A DNA stretch of 47,205 bases from Proteiniphilum sp. Lineage in GTDB: Bacteria; Bacteroidota; Bacteroidia; Bacteroidales; Dysgonomonadaceae. The first letter of the stretch is position 1; each line of letters starts with the position of its first letter. The notes below the pieces were generated by a model. It had not been told where the DNA came from. It searched no databases and saw only the letters and a list, made by a program, of their open reading frames with translations. The position numbers and the translations under genes are program-made. Shown piece by piece: positions 34,745 to 43,063 of the stretch. The stretch is from NCBI GenBank assembly GCA_016839025.1, contig JADLKK010000009.1, forward strand, positions 1-47,205, read 5' to 3'.

Positions 34745-34800
34745 TTTAGCGTTTAGCTGTTAGCGTTTAGCTTTGAACATCGAACATCGAACTATAAACT
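34745..34800 (-). repeat. Heptamer-periodic spacer before DUF4290 gene
   Basis: Eight consecutive 7-base words in register, plus-strand forms such as TTTAGCG, TTTAGCT, TTGAACA and TCGAACT, all with A at position 4 and C at position 6. TTAGCGTTTAGCT is repeated exactly at 34746-34758 and 34760-34772. The coding-strand words (AGCTAAA, CGCTAAC) recall those at 37919-37939. Confidence 0.65.
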
Positions 34801-34823
34801 TACTAACGTAGTAACGTTGTCAC

Positions 34824-35771
34824 CTATCTGAGTTTGAGACGCTCCCCTTCTTCGGGAACATACTCGTAGCTCTTCTTATTGATCCGGTAGAGGTTCCGCA
34901 TCCGGATGCCATACTGCTGCGAGATGCTATACATCGACTCCCCCACCTGCACAGTGTGAAATTCATACGGTTTATCAGCCCTGGCTTTCTTCTTCTGGAA
35001 GTAGACGATGTCTCCCTCGCTCAACGGGAAGTCGGACGGCACCTCGTTGAATTTCAACAGATCCCCTTCGGTAAATCCAAACTCACGGGCGATGCCGGCG
35101 TAAGTATCACCACTGACAGCGATCACATAAACAAGGCCGTGCGTGATATAGGGCTGATGCTCCCAGATGGCACGTGAAGCCTCGATGCGGCGACGCTCCT
35201 CTCGTTCACGGCGACTCACTCCCTTTCGGTACTTCGGGTCATCGTAACGATAGAGCGCATAATCCTCAATCAATTTGATCAGCTTGTTGGCATAAGCCCT
35301 GTCAGTAGCGTAACCCGACTTCTGCAGCCCCCTGGCCCATCCCTTGTAGTCGGTGATGGAGAGCTCAAAGAGAGCACGATAGCGCACACCGGCAAGCAGA
35401 AACTCAGCATGATCGCGATAAGAGTCCTCCACGCTGGTGTAACTGCGGAAGCAATCATTGGGCGTATCGTCAGCTGCATACACCGAAGCTCCCTTCCAGC
35501 CACGGTGGCATTTGACACCAAAGTGGTTGTTGGAGCGTCTTGCCAGCTCACTCATACCGGCACCCGACTCGAGGATTCCCTGTGCCAGGGTGATGGAAGC
35601 CGGTATGCGATAACGCTCCATATGCTGCACTGCCAGGTCACCGTAGCGGTCGATATAGGCCTCATAGGTGCTCACCCTCTGTTGTCCGGTGAGTGTGGCC
35701 GGAACAAATAAAAAAGAGAGTATGACAAAGAACGGTAAAATAATCCTATATTTGCGATACAATATCTGCAT
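34824..35771 (-). CDS. Exported glucosaminidase with two LysM domains
   Basis: 315 residues from the ATG at 35771 (MQILYRKYRIIL). Signal peptide about 1-29, then a GH73-type glucosaminidase domain (about 35-185: YIDRYGDLAVQHMERYRIP, LAQGILESGAG with the likely catalytic Glu, NNHFGVKC, DYKGWARGLQKSGYATDRAYA). Two LysM repeats follow, about 215-260 and 270-315, binding peptidoglycan. It likely hydrolyses cell-wall glycan in the periplasm. A GTG at 35801 is a possible earlier start but lies at a TATCTTTG box inside cdd. Divergent from cdd with only 4 bases between starts. Confidence 0.88.
   Translation of the reverse strand: MQILYRKYRIILPFFVILSFLFVPATLTGQQRVSTYEAYIDRYGDLAVQHMERYRIPASITLAQGILESGAGMSELARRSNNHFGVKCHRGWKGASVYAADDTPNDCFRSYTSVEDSYRDHAEFLLAGVRYRALFELSITDYKGWARGLQKSGYATDRAYANKLIKLIEDYALYRYDDPKYRKGVSRREREERRRIEASRAIWEHQPYITHGLVYVIAVSGDTYAGIAREFGFTEGDLLKFNEVPSDFPLSEGDIVYFQKKKARADKPYEFHTVQVGESMYSISQQYGIRMRNLYRINKKSYEYVPEEGERLKLR
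35747..35754 (+). promoter_or_regulatory. -7 box of cdd promoter (inside the LysM gene)
   Basis: TATATTTG, a perfect match, 21 nt upstream of the cdd ATG and within the signal-peptide codons of the divergent LysM gene. Confidence 0.6.
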
Positions 35772-35775
35772 TACG

Positions 35776-36258
35776 ATGATCAAAGAAATCAATTTATCCA
35801 CAAAGATAGCTGTTTATCTGTTAGAGGAATGCTCCGACAAGGAAAAAAAGTTGATCGAAGCGGCAAAAAATGCAACACAAAGAGCCTATGCCCCTTACTC
35901 CGAATTCAGTGTGGGAGCAGCTGTTTTGTTGGAAAACGGGGAAGTGTTTAGCGGTAACAACCAGGAAAATGCCGCCTATCCTTCGGGGTTGTGCGCCGAG
36001 CGAACCACCATTTTCTTCGCCAATGCCGCTTTTCCGCAGGAAAAGGTGGTTGCAATGGCCATTGCAGCCTGCCACAAGGGAAACTACACCAGTGATGCGA
36101 TCACCCCCTGTGGTGCCTGCCGGCAGGTACTGCTCGAGACCGAGAACCGCTTCCGGTCGCCCATGAAAATCTTGATGTACAGTGAAAAGGGTATTTATGT
36201 GGCAAACAGTATCCGGGAGCTATTGCCTCTCAGCTTTGGCGACGAGATGCTGAAATGA
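35776..36258 (+). CDS. cdd: Cytidine deaminase
   Basis: Zinc enzyme deaminating cytidine and deoxycytidine in pyrimidine salvage. 160 residues from the ATG at 35776 (MIKEINLSTKIAVYLL), the length of the homotetrameric-type family with a short N-terminal extension. Zinc site C73-A-E75 (GLCAERTT) with C112 and C115 (PCGACRQVL). Earlier in-frame starts run into the opposite gene. Its promoter is inside the divergent LysM gene. Confidence 0.94.
   Translation: MIKEINLSTKIAVYLLEECSDKEKKLIEAAKNATQRAYAPYSEFSVGAAVLLENGEVFSGNNQENAAYPSGLCAERTTIFFANAAFPQEKVVAMAIAACHKGNYTSDAITPCGACRQVLLETENRFRSPMKILMYSEKGIYVANSIRELLPLSFGDEMLK
35801..35808 (-). promoter_or_regulatory. -7 box of LysM gene promoter (inside cdd)
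   Basis: TATCTTTG on the minus strand, 29 nt before the ATG at 35771 and within codons 9-11 of cdd. No clear -33 TTG. Confidence 0.45.
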
Positions 36259-36329
36259 CCAGGTCAACGGACAGCCCTGCATACGCGTAGGGGACGGATC
36301 AGCCCATCGGCATCAGGAAACCAGCCGGA

Positions 36330-36845
36330 TTAGAAAGATGCCTCGTAGAGCGTCACAAGGTACCACTCATCATCGATTTTGGAAAAATAATAGTCGGCAT
36401 AAATACCATTGTTGATGCCGCGAATCTCCACTACTGCGGTATCCTTCCTGTAACGAACTACCTGATAATATTGGTCGTAGGGCCGGGTGAGATAGGTACT
36501 GTCGTAGGTGAGGTCCAACTGTTCCCAGTCGTACTTACCTATCGACTCCTCCTTGGGAGCCATCCCCTGGTCGCCCGTATCGGGAACAATGACACTGATG
36601 GGAAACTTGATGCGTTGCAACTGGAACTGTTCATCCTTGCTGAAACGTTCAATGAAACGACCGAAGTCCTCTTCGAGTGAGGGTTGTACTTCATCCTGCC
36701 GCTCAATGGCCGTATCAGTCTCCGGTACAACCCCCTGCCCACCTCCACCAGCCTGAGGATTGCTGTGCCGGCTTCCTCCACGGGTACAGGAGATAATCAG
36801 AAGAATCAGAAAGAAGGCTCTCAGAGAACTAATTATTCGGTTCAT
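36330..36845 (-). CDS. DUF4348 lipoprotein
   Basis: 171 residues. Lipoprotein signal with lipobox ending at C20 (LLIISCTRGG), a Gly/Glu-rich linker to about 55, then a DUF4348-like domain (DEQFQLQRIKFPISVIVPD, SDYFSKIDDEWYLVTLYEASF-type ending DDEWYLVTLYEASF). Function unknown; NTF2-like shape is plausible. Converges with cdd and diverges from the DUF4922 gene. Confidence 0.75.
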   Translation of the reverse strand: MNRIISSLRAFFLILLIISCTRGGSRHSNPQAGGGGQGVVPETDTAIERQDEVQPSLEEDFGRFIERFSKDEQFQLQRIKFPISVIVPDTGDQGMAPKEESIGKYDWEQLDLTYDSTYLTRPYDQYYQVVRYRKDTAVVEIRGINNGIYADYYFSKIDDEWYLVTLYEASF

Positions 36846-36889
36846 TGCATCGGGGATGGATAATTACTATATATAACCTAAATCTCCCA

Positions 36890-36897
36890 CAAAGATA
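36890..36897 (-). promoter_or_regulatory. -7 box of DUF4348 lipoprotein promoter
   Basis: TATCTTTG on the minus strand, 45 nt before the ATG at 36845; a TTTG on the same strand lies at 36915-36918 (spacing 17). Confidence 0.5.
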
Positions 36898-36962
36898 TAA
36901 AAAAAGTTGAGAACCAAACAGTAAAGGAACATTTTTTGCAAATAACCAAATCACCTCCTTTC

Positions 36963-36995
36963 TTTGTTCCGAAAAAGAAAATATCGCTATCTTTG
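36963..36995 (+). promoter_or_regulatory. Promoter of DUF4922 gene
   Basis: TTTG at 36963-36966, a 21-nt spacer and TATCTTTG at 36988-36995, 19 nt before the ATG at 37015. Confidence 0.62.
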
Positions 36996-37014
36996 CTTCA
37001 CAAAACAATACTGC

Positions 37015-37857
37015 ATGAACCTTCAAAGAGCGATAGAGGATCTGTTTTCTGCACAGAAAGAGAAATGGCCGCAATTGAGAGATGCGGTTGAAAGGCTGGC
37101 ACAGGTCAGGGAACGATCCTTTCTCTGGGGAGATGATTTCAGGGTGCGGCTGCAGTTCAATCCATCCAGGATGATTTCGGCAGCAGCCCGGCTTGAAAGT
37201 GAGGAGATCAGCAGGCGTCCCTGTTTTCTTTGTGCTGCCAACCGCCCCACGCTCCAGCGTGGAATTCCATTTCTGGAAAAATATGTCATTCTCTGCAACC
37301 CCTTTCCCATACTTCACAACCACCTCACCATCCCGCTTCATTCCCATGTGCCTCAGCGCATCGGCAAAAAAACAGGCGAGATGCTGGCGCTGGCCGAACA
37401 GCTACCCGATTATGTGGTGTTTTACAATGGTCCCGCCTGTGGGGCCTCTGCTCCGGATCATTACCACCTGCAGGCCGGATTGAAAATGACAGAACTGCTG
37501 CAGGGCGACCATGAGTTGCGGAGCTGCATGATGATTGAGAGTGAAAGCAGAAGCGAGGCGGAAGAGCTGTTTGAGGATGTTTACAGCTACCTGCGTCAAC
37601 GGCAGCCAGATAGAGAGGAGCCGATGATCAACCTGATCGCTTTCATAAGTGGAGACCGGTATCACTTGCATCTTTTTCCACGAAAGGCACACCGACCCAG
37701 GCAATACAACGAGACAGGCAGCAGACAACTGCTGATCAGTCCGGGAGCGCTGGACATGGCCGGAGTGATGATCACGGTGCGGGAAGAGGATTTCAACAAA
37801 CTGGAACAGCATGATATCGAAGATATCTACTCCCAGGTCTCCTTGCCGGTCATGTAA
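37015..37857 (+). CDS. DUF4922 protein, HIT/GalT-like
   Basis: 280 residues from the ATG at 37015 (MNLQRAIEDLF). RRPCFLCAANRP carries a CxxC pair as in zinc-binding GalT/HIT proteins; NPFPILHNHLTIP and GPACGASAPDHYHLQAG resemble the HxHxQ nucleotidyl-transfer site of GalT, Ap4A phosphorylase and GDP-galactose phosphorylase. A nucleotidylyl transferase or phosphorylase is therefore likely, substrate unknown. The 88-base gap to serB is a periodic spacer. Confidence 0.75.
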   Translation: MNLQRAIEDLFSAQKEKWPQLRDAVERLAQVRERSFLWGDDFRVRLQFNPSRMISAAARLESEEISRRPCFLCAANRPTLQRGIPFLEKYVILCNPFPILHNHLTIPLHSHVPQRIGKKTGEMLALAEQLPDYVVFYNGPACGASAPDHYHLQAGLKMTELLQGDHELRSCMMIESESRSEAEELFEDVYSYLRQRQPDREEPMINLIAFISGDRYHLHLFPRKAHRPRQYNETGSRQLLISPGALDMAGVMITVREEDFNKLEQHDIEDIYSQVSLPVM

Positions 37858-37884
37858 AAAACGTTGCCACGCTCATAAGCAGGC

Positions 37885-37939
37885 AAGTTTACAGGTTAAT
37901 AGGTTTACAAATAAAAAAAGCTGACAGCTGATAGCTTAC
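37885..37939 (+). repeat. Mixed octamer/heptamer-periodic spacer before serB
   Basis: Octamers AAGTTTAC, AGGTTAAT and AGGTTTAC in register at 37885-37908, then, after an A-rich run, heptamers AGCTGAC, AGCTGAT and AGCTTAC at 37919-37939. The array ends 6 bases before the serB ATG. Confidence 0.5.
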
Positions 37940-37945
37940 TATAAT

Positions 37946-39178
37946 ATGCAAAATTCCGAGATCATTCTGATGAACCTCAACGGGGAGGACAAACCCGGAC
38001 TGACAGCTGCACTCACCGAGATACTGGCCAAGCATGGTGCCTTTATCCTCGATATAGGGCAGTCGGATATTCACCGCAACCTTTCGTTGGGCATACTTTT
38101 CAAGTCGATGCACAACAACTCGGGTGAAATCATGAAAGACCTGCTCTTCAAAGCCTATGAGATGGATGTCAACGTGCGGTTCACTCCCATCACCGCGGAG
38201 CGCTACTCCAACTGGGTAGGCATGCAGGGAAAGAACCGCTACATCATCACGCTGCTTGGCAGGATCCTCACGGCAAAGCAGATCGCTGCCGTGTCACACA
38301 TCATTGCCGAGCAACAACTCAACATCGACAATATCGTGCGGCTTACCGGACGCATACCCCTCGACGAAAAGCAACGTGCTCCAAAGTCGTGCGTCGAGCT
38401 CTCGGTACGTGGCACCCCAATTGACCGGCAGCAGATGCAGCAATCATTTTTGGAGCTGTCGTCACAACTGAATTTCGACATCTCCTTCCAGGAGGAGAGT
38501 ATGTTCCGCCGTATGCGCCGTCTCATCTGCTTCGATATGGACTCCACGCTGATTCAGACCGAGGTGATCGATGAGCTGGCCATGCGGGCAGGCGCGGGGG
38601 AGCAGGTGAAGGCGATCACCGAGTCGGCGATGCAGGGGGAGATCGACTTTGAGGAGAGTTTCCGCCAGCGGGTGAAGCTGCTCAAAGGGCTTGACGTGTC
38701 GGTGATGAAGGAGATTGCCGAAAAGCTGCCGATCACAGAGGGCCTCGACCGGTTGATGAGAGTGTTGCAGAAGGTGGGATTCAAGACTGCCATCCTGTCG
38801 GGCGGGTTCACCTACTTCGGCAACTACCTGAAGGAGCAGTATGGTTTCGACTATATGTATGCCAACGAGCTGGAGGTGGTGGGCGGGAAGCTCACCGGCA
38901 ACTACCTGGGAGATGTGGTGGATGGCAAGCGGAAGGCAGAGCTGCTGCGACTGATCGCACAGGTAGAGAAAATTGACCTGCGGCAAACCGTGGCAGTGGG
39001 CGACGGCGCCAATGACCTGCCGATGCTGGGGATCGCCGGCCTGGGGATCGCCTTTCATGCAAAACCGAAGGTGAAGCAAAATGCGGAACAGTCGCTCTCT
39101 ACGGTTGGCATCGACGGAATCCTCTACTTCCTGGGCTACAAAGACTCGATGCTCGACAGCAGGTTGCTGAACGGTTAA
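37946..39178 (+). CDS. serB: Phosphoserine phosphatase with N-terminal ACT domains
   Basis: Last step of serine synthesis. 410 residues: two ACT-like domains (about 5-80, 97-175) and a HAD phosphatase (190-400). The HAD nucleophile motif is FDMDST with D197 and D199; SGGFTYFG and AVGDGANDLPML are motifs II and III/IV. The long N-terminal extension suggests allosteric control by amino acids, as in SerB2-type enzymes. The next gene follows after 22 bases. Confidence 0.93.
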   Translation: MQNSEIILMNLNGEDKPGLTAALTEILAKHGAFILDIGQSDIHRNLSLGILFKSMHNNSGEIMKDLLFKAYEMDVNVRFTPITAERYSNWVGMQGKNRYIITLLGRILTAKQIAAVSHIIAEQQLNIDNIVRLTGRIPLDEKQRAPKSCVELSVRGTPIDRQQMQQSFLELSSQLNFDISFQEESMFRRMRRLICFDMDSTLIQTEVIDELAMRAGAGEQVKAITESAMQGEIDFEESFRQRVKLLKGLDVSVMKEIAEKLPITEGLDRLMRVLQKVGFKTAILSGGFTYFGNYLKEQYGFDYMYANELEVVGGKLTGNYLGDVVDGKRKAELLRLIAQVEKIDLRQTVAVGDGANDLPMLGIAGLGIAFHAKPKVKQNAEQSLSTVGIDGILYFLGYKDSMLDSRLLNG

Positions 39179-39200
39179 CCCTCAAAACAGTTCTTTTGGT

Positions 39201-40100
39201 ATGGAAATCGTGGATCTATTGCTCAAACGCTTTGACGGTGAATCGGAGCTCCGAAAACCGGCAAGTGCCCTGGTGAGCTTCTCACACCTTGAAACAGGAA
39301 AGAAGCTGGCACGACTGACCTATCAGATAGCGATGGCCCGCACCGAACGATCATCCCTCACACTGCTCTATTTCCTGGATCAGCGACAGGAACTCCTGCC
39401 ACAGGATGAAATAAGTGTGACACAGAGCAAAATAGGATCAGATTTCATACCGAAAACGGAGAAGGGGAAAATCACCTTCCGCACATTTATCAGCGATCAG
39501 GAGAATCACCCCGCAGAGATCATGCGGATGGCTGCAGAGCAGGGATGCAACCTGGTACTCAGGGGAATCAGCTGTGAGGAGCTACATATCCGGCAAATAG
39601 AACAATACAGCCTACTCAGGCGCGATCCGGCCAACCCGGTGACAGCCATCCTGGCACAGTTCCCGAAGGAGCAAGCTGTGATCCTGCAAGAGCTGACCGT
39701 GATGATGGGACAAAACAAGGTACCTACCGCCCTCTTTGTGGACAACGGTATGCAGGAAGCCAACCATATTTTCCTGCCGGTACTCGGCAAGTCAGATGTG
39801 CATACCTTCACCTATCTCTACCACCTGGCGCAGCAGGAACAGGCAGAGATCATGGTGTGGGATGCCATCGGTATCATTGAGACAGAGCCGAAGCTGCAGA
39901 AACTATATCAGTTCATCGTGAAAAAGAGTGACGGGAGGGTTCATCTATGGGACAACGACCGTAAGATTGAGGAGTCCTTTATCCGCAAGCAGGATCTGAT
40001 GATGATTGGTGTAGAGGGATGGAGCCGGCTGACCAACACCCCGCTTCCCTGGAAGGAACAGCTCCCCTCACTGCTGATCATCAAGGATAACAATACTTAA
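39201..40100 (+). CDS. Soluble protein with two Usp-like halves
   Basis: 299 residues, no membrane segment. Two alpha-beta halves with universal-stress-like layout: 22-155 (ALVSFSHLETGKKLARLTYQIA, LTLLYFLDQR, AAEQGCNLVLRGISC) and 175-298 (PTALFVDNGMQEANHIFLP, AEIMVWDAIGI, MMIGVEGWSRL, LPSLLIIKD). This resembles the cytoplasmic tail of Bacteroidota cation:proton antiporters, but the transporter part is absent. Function unknown. It lies between serB and a TPR gene with gaps of 22 and 9 bases. Confidence 0.6.
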   Translation: MEIVDLLLKRFDGESELRKPASALVSFSHLETGKKLARLTYQIAMARTERSSLTLLYFLDQRQELLPQDEISVTQSKIGSDFIPKTEKGKITFRTFISDQENHPAEIMRMAAEQGCNLVLRGISCEELHIRQIEQYSLLRRDPANPVTAILAQFPKEQAVILQELTVMMGQNKVPTALFVDNGMQEANHIFLPVLGKSDVHTFTYLYHLAQQEQAEIMVWDAIGIIETEPKLQKLYQFIVKKSDGRVHLWDNDRKIEESFIRKQDLMMIGVEGWSRLTNTPLPWKEQLPSLLIIKDNNT

Positions 40101-40109
40101 CCAGACAAC

Positions 40110-42329
40110 ATGGATCCATCTGACACCAACAAGAGACTGGCGGTCATCCGCATTCACATAACAAACAGAGAGCTGAAACAGGCAATCGAAGGTATCCGGG
40201 AGCTCATATCAGACCAACAGGTCTGGTCGCTGTCGCAACAGATAGATGAGCTGGAAAACAACTATCGTTCCATGCTTCATTATCTGTTAAGCGGAAAGAG
40301 AGATCCGGAACAAAAGAATATTTACCGGCAGCTGATTCGCGATCTCTACAGCGTTGCCGATGATGCTGCCGGCGAGTTGATGCTCCGCAACAGTTCTACC
40401 CTTTTTTACGACAAGGTGCGGATGATGCAGTTGCACCAACCGGTTGCCATCGACGAACAGTGGGAAAACATCGCCAGAGTGGCCGATACACATTCCCTTA
40501 TCAGCCTGTTGGAAGAAGGAGCTGAAAAGGATCGACGGCTGCGAAGCAATAGAACAAAATACGAGAATTCATTACAGGAACTGTTTTACACTGTTTTTGC
40601 CTCTCCCCGTGCCACTGCCGGGATAACATCCGCGTTCAGCCGCTACATGGAAGATGAGCGGCTCCCCACAGAGGCAAAAGAACTGTTTGTCTCTTCCCTG
40701 ACAATGAATCTGCTGCAGCAGTTCGATGCAGGCAGGGCAGACCTGCTGCTCAATTTGTGCCGGCATCCCGAGCCGGCAGTAGCCATCCGTGCTATCGTGG
40801 GCATCATTCCCCTCTTCCAGCTATACAGCGAACGGTGGGCACTCTACCCGGCGCTGGAGAGCAGACTGCAGCTATTTGCCGACGACAAGCTGTTCAGCCG
40901 CCGTTTCATGGCTGCGGTAACCGGTTACATACAGGCACACGAAACAGAGATGATCACGCGCCGGCTAACCGAGGAGATCCTGCCGGAGATGATGAAACTG
41001 AGCCCGATAATCGGGAAGAAGATCCGCCTCGATGAATGGATGGGCGAAAGCGGGCTGGATGAAAAGAACCCCGAATGGCAAAAGCTGCTGGACGAAACCG
41101 GACTGAGCGATAAGCTGCAGGAGTTCTCCAACCTGCAGATGGAAGGCGCCGACGTGTTCCACTCCACCTTCTCCAACCTGAAAAACTACTCCTTTTTTCA
41201 TGAAATGAGCAATTGGTTCCTGCCGTTTGATCCGGAGCACAGCAGCCTCGGCAGCCTTTTCAACGACAGGAGAGAGGCGGGATCGCTACTTGACACCATG
41301 GAAAACAGTTCAATGATCTGCAATTCCGACAAGTATTCCTTTTGCTTCAGCATGATGATGATGCCGGAACAATATCGCCGCATGATGATCTCACAGTTGG
41401 GTGCCGAGGGAGAGGAGGTACAAAAGGTACTGGAAGAGGAAGAGATAATGAACCCTCACCGCCAGGAGGAAACGCTGATCAGGCATTATATCCGTGATCT
41501 CTACCGCTTCTTTAAGCTTTTCCGGCGACACGATGAGTTCAGGGATATTTTCAGTCTGCCCCTCAATTACCATGCACTGGAAGCGTTTGCGCCGGTAGTG
41601 AGACAGCCGCTGCACCTGGAGAGGATTGCCCTTTACTACTTCGAGAAAAACAATTTCAAGGAGGCACTGGGTGCCTACACGTTACTGGCGGAAGGAGGTA
41701 GCGGCAATGGTGAGATATGGCAGAAGATCGGTTATTGCCACCAGATGCTGACCGATATCAGGGGAGCACTGAATGCCTATCTCCATGCGGAACTCCTTGA
41801 CGAACAGAACAGCTGGGTACTGCACCGTATTGCCGGCTGCTACAGAATGGTGAAGGAACCGGAGTCAGCCCTCACCTATTACCGCAGACTGGAGCAGCTG
41901 CGTCCGGACGACCTCAACCTGCAATTGCAGATTGGTCATTGCCACCTGGAGCTGAAGCAGTATGAAAAGGCGCTTAACTACTACTTCAAGGTGGAACTTC
42001 TGGAGAGCACCAATACCCGTGCCTGGCGATCCATTGCCTGGAGTGCCTTTCTCTCCCGCAAATTTGACCTGGCACGCAACTACTATGTCCGTATCCTGGA
42101 ACAGAAGCCCAATGCGCACGATTACCTGAATGCAGGACATGTGGAACTCTGCCTGGAAAACAGTGGGGAAACGGTAAGGCTCTACCGTCTGTCACAGGAA
42201 AAGGCAGGCAGCTACGAAGCGTTCCGTGAACTGCTGGCAGAGGATGAGGAGGAGCTGCAAGAAGCGGGGGTTGACCTCGCTATCCTGCCATTGATTCTTG
42301 ACGGCATGCATTATGGCAGCGGTCTATGA
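40110..42329 (+). CDS. TPR-repeat protein
   Basis: 739 residues, no signal peptide or membrane segment. The N-terminal two thirds is alpha-helical without a recognised domain; about five tetratricopeptide repeats occupy 517-697 (ALGAYTLLAEGGSGNGEIWQ, ALNAYLHAELLDEQNSWVLH, ALTYYRRLEQLRPDDLNLQL, ALNYYFKVELLESTNTRAWR, ARNYYVRILEQKPNAHDYL). A cytoplasmic scaffold role is plausible. Starts 9 bases after the Usp-like gene and is probably co-transcribed with serB; converges with nadD. Confidence 0.8.
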   Translation: MDPSDTNKRLAVIRIHITNRELKQAIEGIRELISDQQVWSLSQQIDELENNYRSMLHYLLSGKRDPEQKNIYRQLIRDLYSVADDAAGELMLRNSSTLFYDKVRMMQLHQPVAIDEQWENIARVADTHSLISLLEEGAEKDRRLRSNRTKYENSLQELFYTVFASPRATAGITSAFSRYMEDERLPTEAKELFVSSLTMNLLQQFDAGRADLLLNLCRHPEPAVAIRAIVGIIPLFQLYSERWALYPALESRLQLFADDKLFSRRFMAAVTGYIQAHETEMITRRLTEEILPEMMKLSPIIGKKIRLDEWMGESGLDEKNPEWQKLLDETGLSDKLQEFSNLQMEGADVFHSTFSNLKNYSFFHEMSNWFLPFDPEHSSLGSLFNDRREAGSLLDTMENSSMICNSDKYSFCFSMMMMPEQYRRMMISQLGAEGEEVQKVLEEEEIMNPHRQEETLIRHYIRDLYRFFKLFRRHDEFRDIFSLPLNYHALEAFAPVVRQPLHLERIALYYFEKNNFKEALGAYTLLAEGGSGNGEIWQKIGYCHQMLTDIRGALNAYLHAELLDEQNSWVLHRIAGCYRMVKEPESALTYYRRLEQLRPDDLNLQLQIGHCHLELKQYEKALNYYFKVELLESTNTRAWRSIAWSAFLSRKFDLARNYYVRILEQKPNAHDYLNAGHVELCLENSGETVRLYRLSQEKAGSYEAFRELLAEDEEELQEAGVDLAILPLILDGMHYGSGL

Positions 42330-42347
42330 TCATCAGTCCCTGAAGAT

Positions 42348-42932
42348 TTACCGGTACCACCCGTTTTGCAGTATCAGCTCATATGCCCTCTCCGGCACAA
42401 AAGCACGCATATCCCTGCCCTCCCTGATGCTTCTGCGGATGAAGCTGGAAGAGATCTCCACCAGCGGGGCATCCAGCAATTCCACACGATCGCATAACTC
42501 GTTCGGGATGTGCACCTCCTCACCCAAACGGGGGTATATCAGCATCGGGTAACTACCGAGGAGCCGTTCGTGTTCCTTCCATAGGGGGAGCTGGTTCCAG
42601 TTATCTGCACCGATGATCAGTGTAAAGCGCTTTTCGGGGTACAAGGCCGTGAGATGGTCGAGCGTATCAACGGTATAGGAGGGACGTGGCAGGTGAAACT
42701 CCACATCCGATGCTGCCAAGTTGCTGTAGGGTGCAAGAGCACTGCGTACCATCTCCAGGCGATGTTGTTCCCCAAGCAACCCATTCTCCTCCTTCAGCGG
42801 GTTATGGGGAGATACTACGAGCCACACTTCATCGATCTGCGTAAAGCTGCCTATATAGGATGCCAGGATCAAATGACCTGCATGAATGGGGTTGAAGGAA
42901 CCGGAGAAGATGGCGATTTCCTTTTTTTGCAT
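42348..42932 (-). CDS. nadD: Nicotinate-nucleotide adenylyltransferase
   Basis: Adenylates nicotinate mononucleotide in NAD synthesis. 194 residues from the ATG at 42932 (MQKKEIAIFSGSFNP). SGSFNPIHAGHLILA carries the HxGH-type nucleotidyl-transferase motif; VSPHNPLKEEN, IGADNWNQLPLW and the C-terminal SSSFIRRSIREG (the SSTxxR-type motif) confirm it. Upstream, the terminator of the GlsB-type gene is followed at once by a -7 box. Confidence 0.94.
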   Translation of the reverse strand: MQKKEIAIFSGSFNPIHAGHLILASYIGSFTQIDEVWLVVSPHNPLKEENGLLGEQHRLEMVRSALAPYSNLAASDVEFHLPRPSYTVDTLDHLTALYPEKRFTLIIGADNWNQLPLWKEHERLLGSYPMLIYPRLGEEVHIPNELCDRVELLDAPLVEISSSFIRRSIREGRDMRAFVPERAYELILQNGWYR

Positions 42933-42990
42933 GATTTTCCTTTCCTGGTTGTGATAATCAGCGGTTTTCAACAACAGCCGTCCTCAGGGG

Positions 42991-42998
42991 CAAAAATA
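42991..42998 (-). promoter_or_regulatory. -7 box of nadD promoter
   Basis: TATTTTTG on the minus strand, 58 nt before the nadD ATG and directly after the T run of the terminator at 43000-43034. Confidence 0.45.
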
Positions 42999-42999
42999 A

Positions 43000-43034
43000 C
43001 AAAAAAACCGATGTACCTCCGCAGGTACACCGAT
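43000..43034 (-). terminator. Intrinsic terminator of the GlsB-type gene
   Basis: On the minus strand a 12-bp stem with two G-U pairs (arms 43023-43034 and 43007-43018) around the loop GCGG, followed by seven T. It lies 30 bases after the stop at 43064. Confidence 0.8.
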
Positions 43035-43063
43035 CTTTTCAATCTTTTCGCCGGGGAATTGTG

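Noticed and set aside
34745-34800. CRISPR array
   Set aside because: Repeat units are 7 bases with no spacers and no cas genes nearby.
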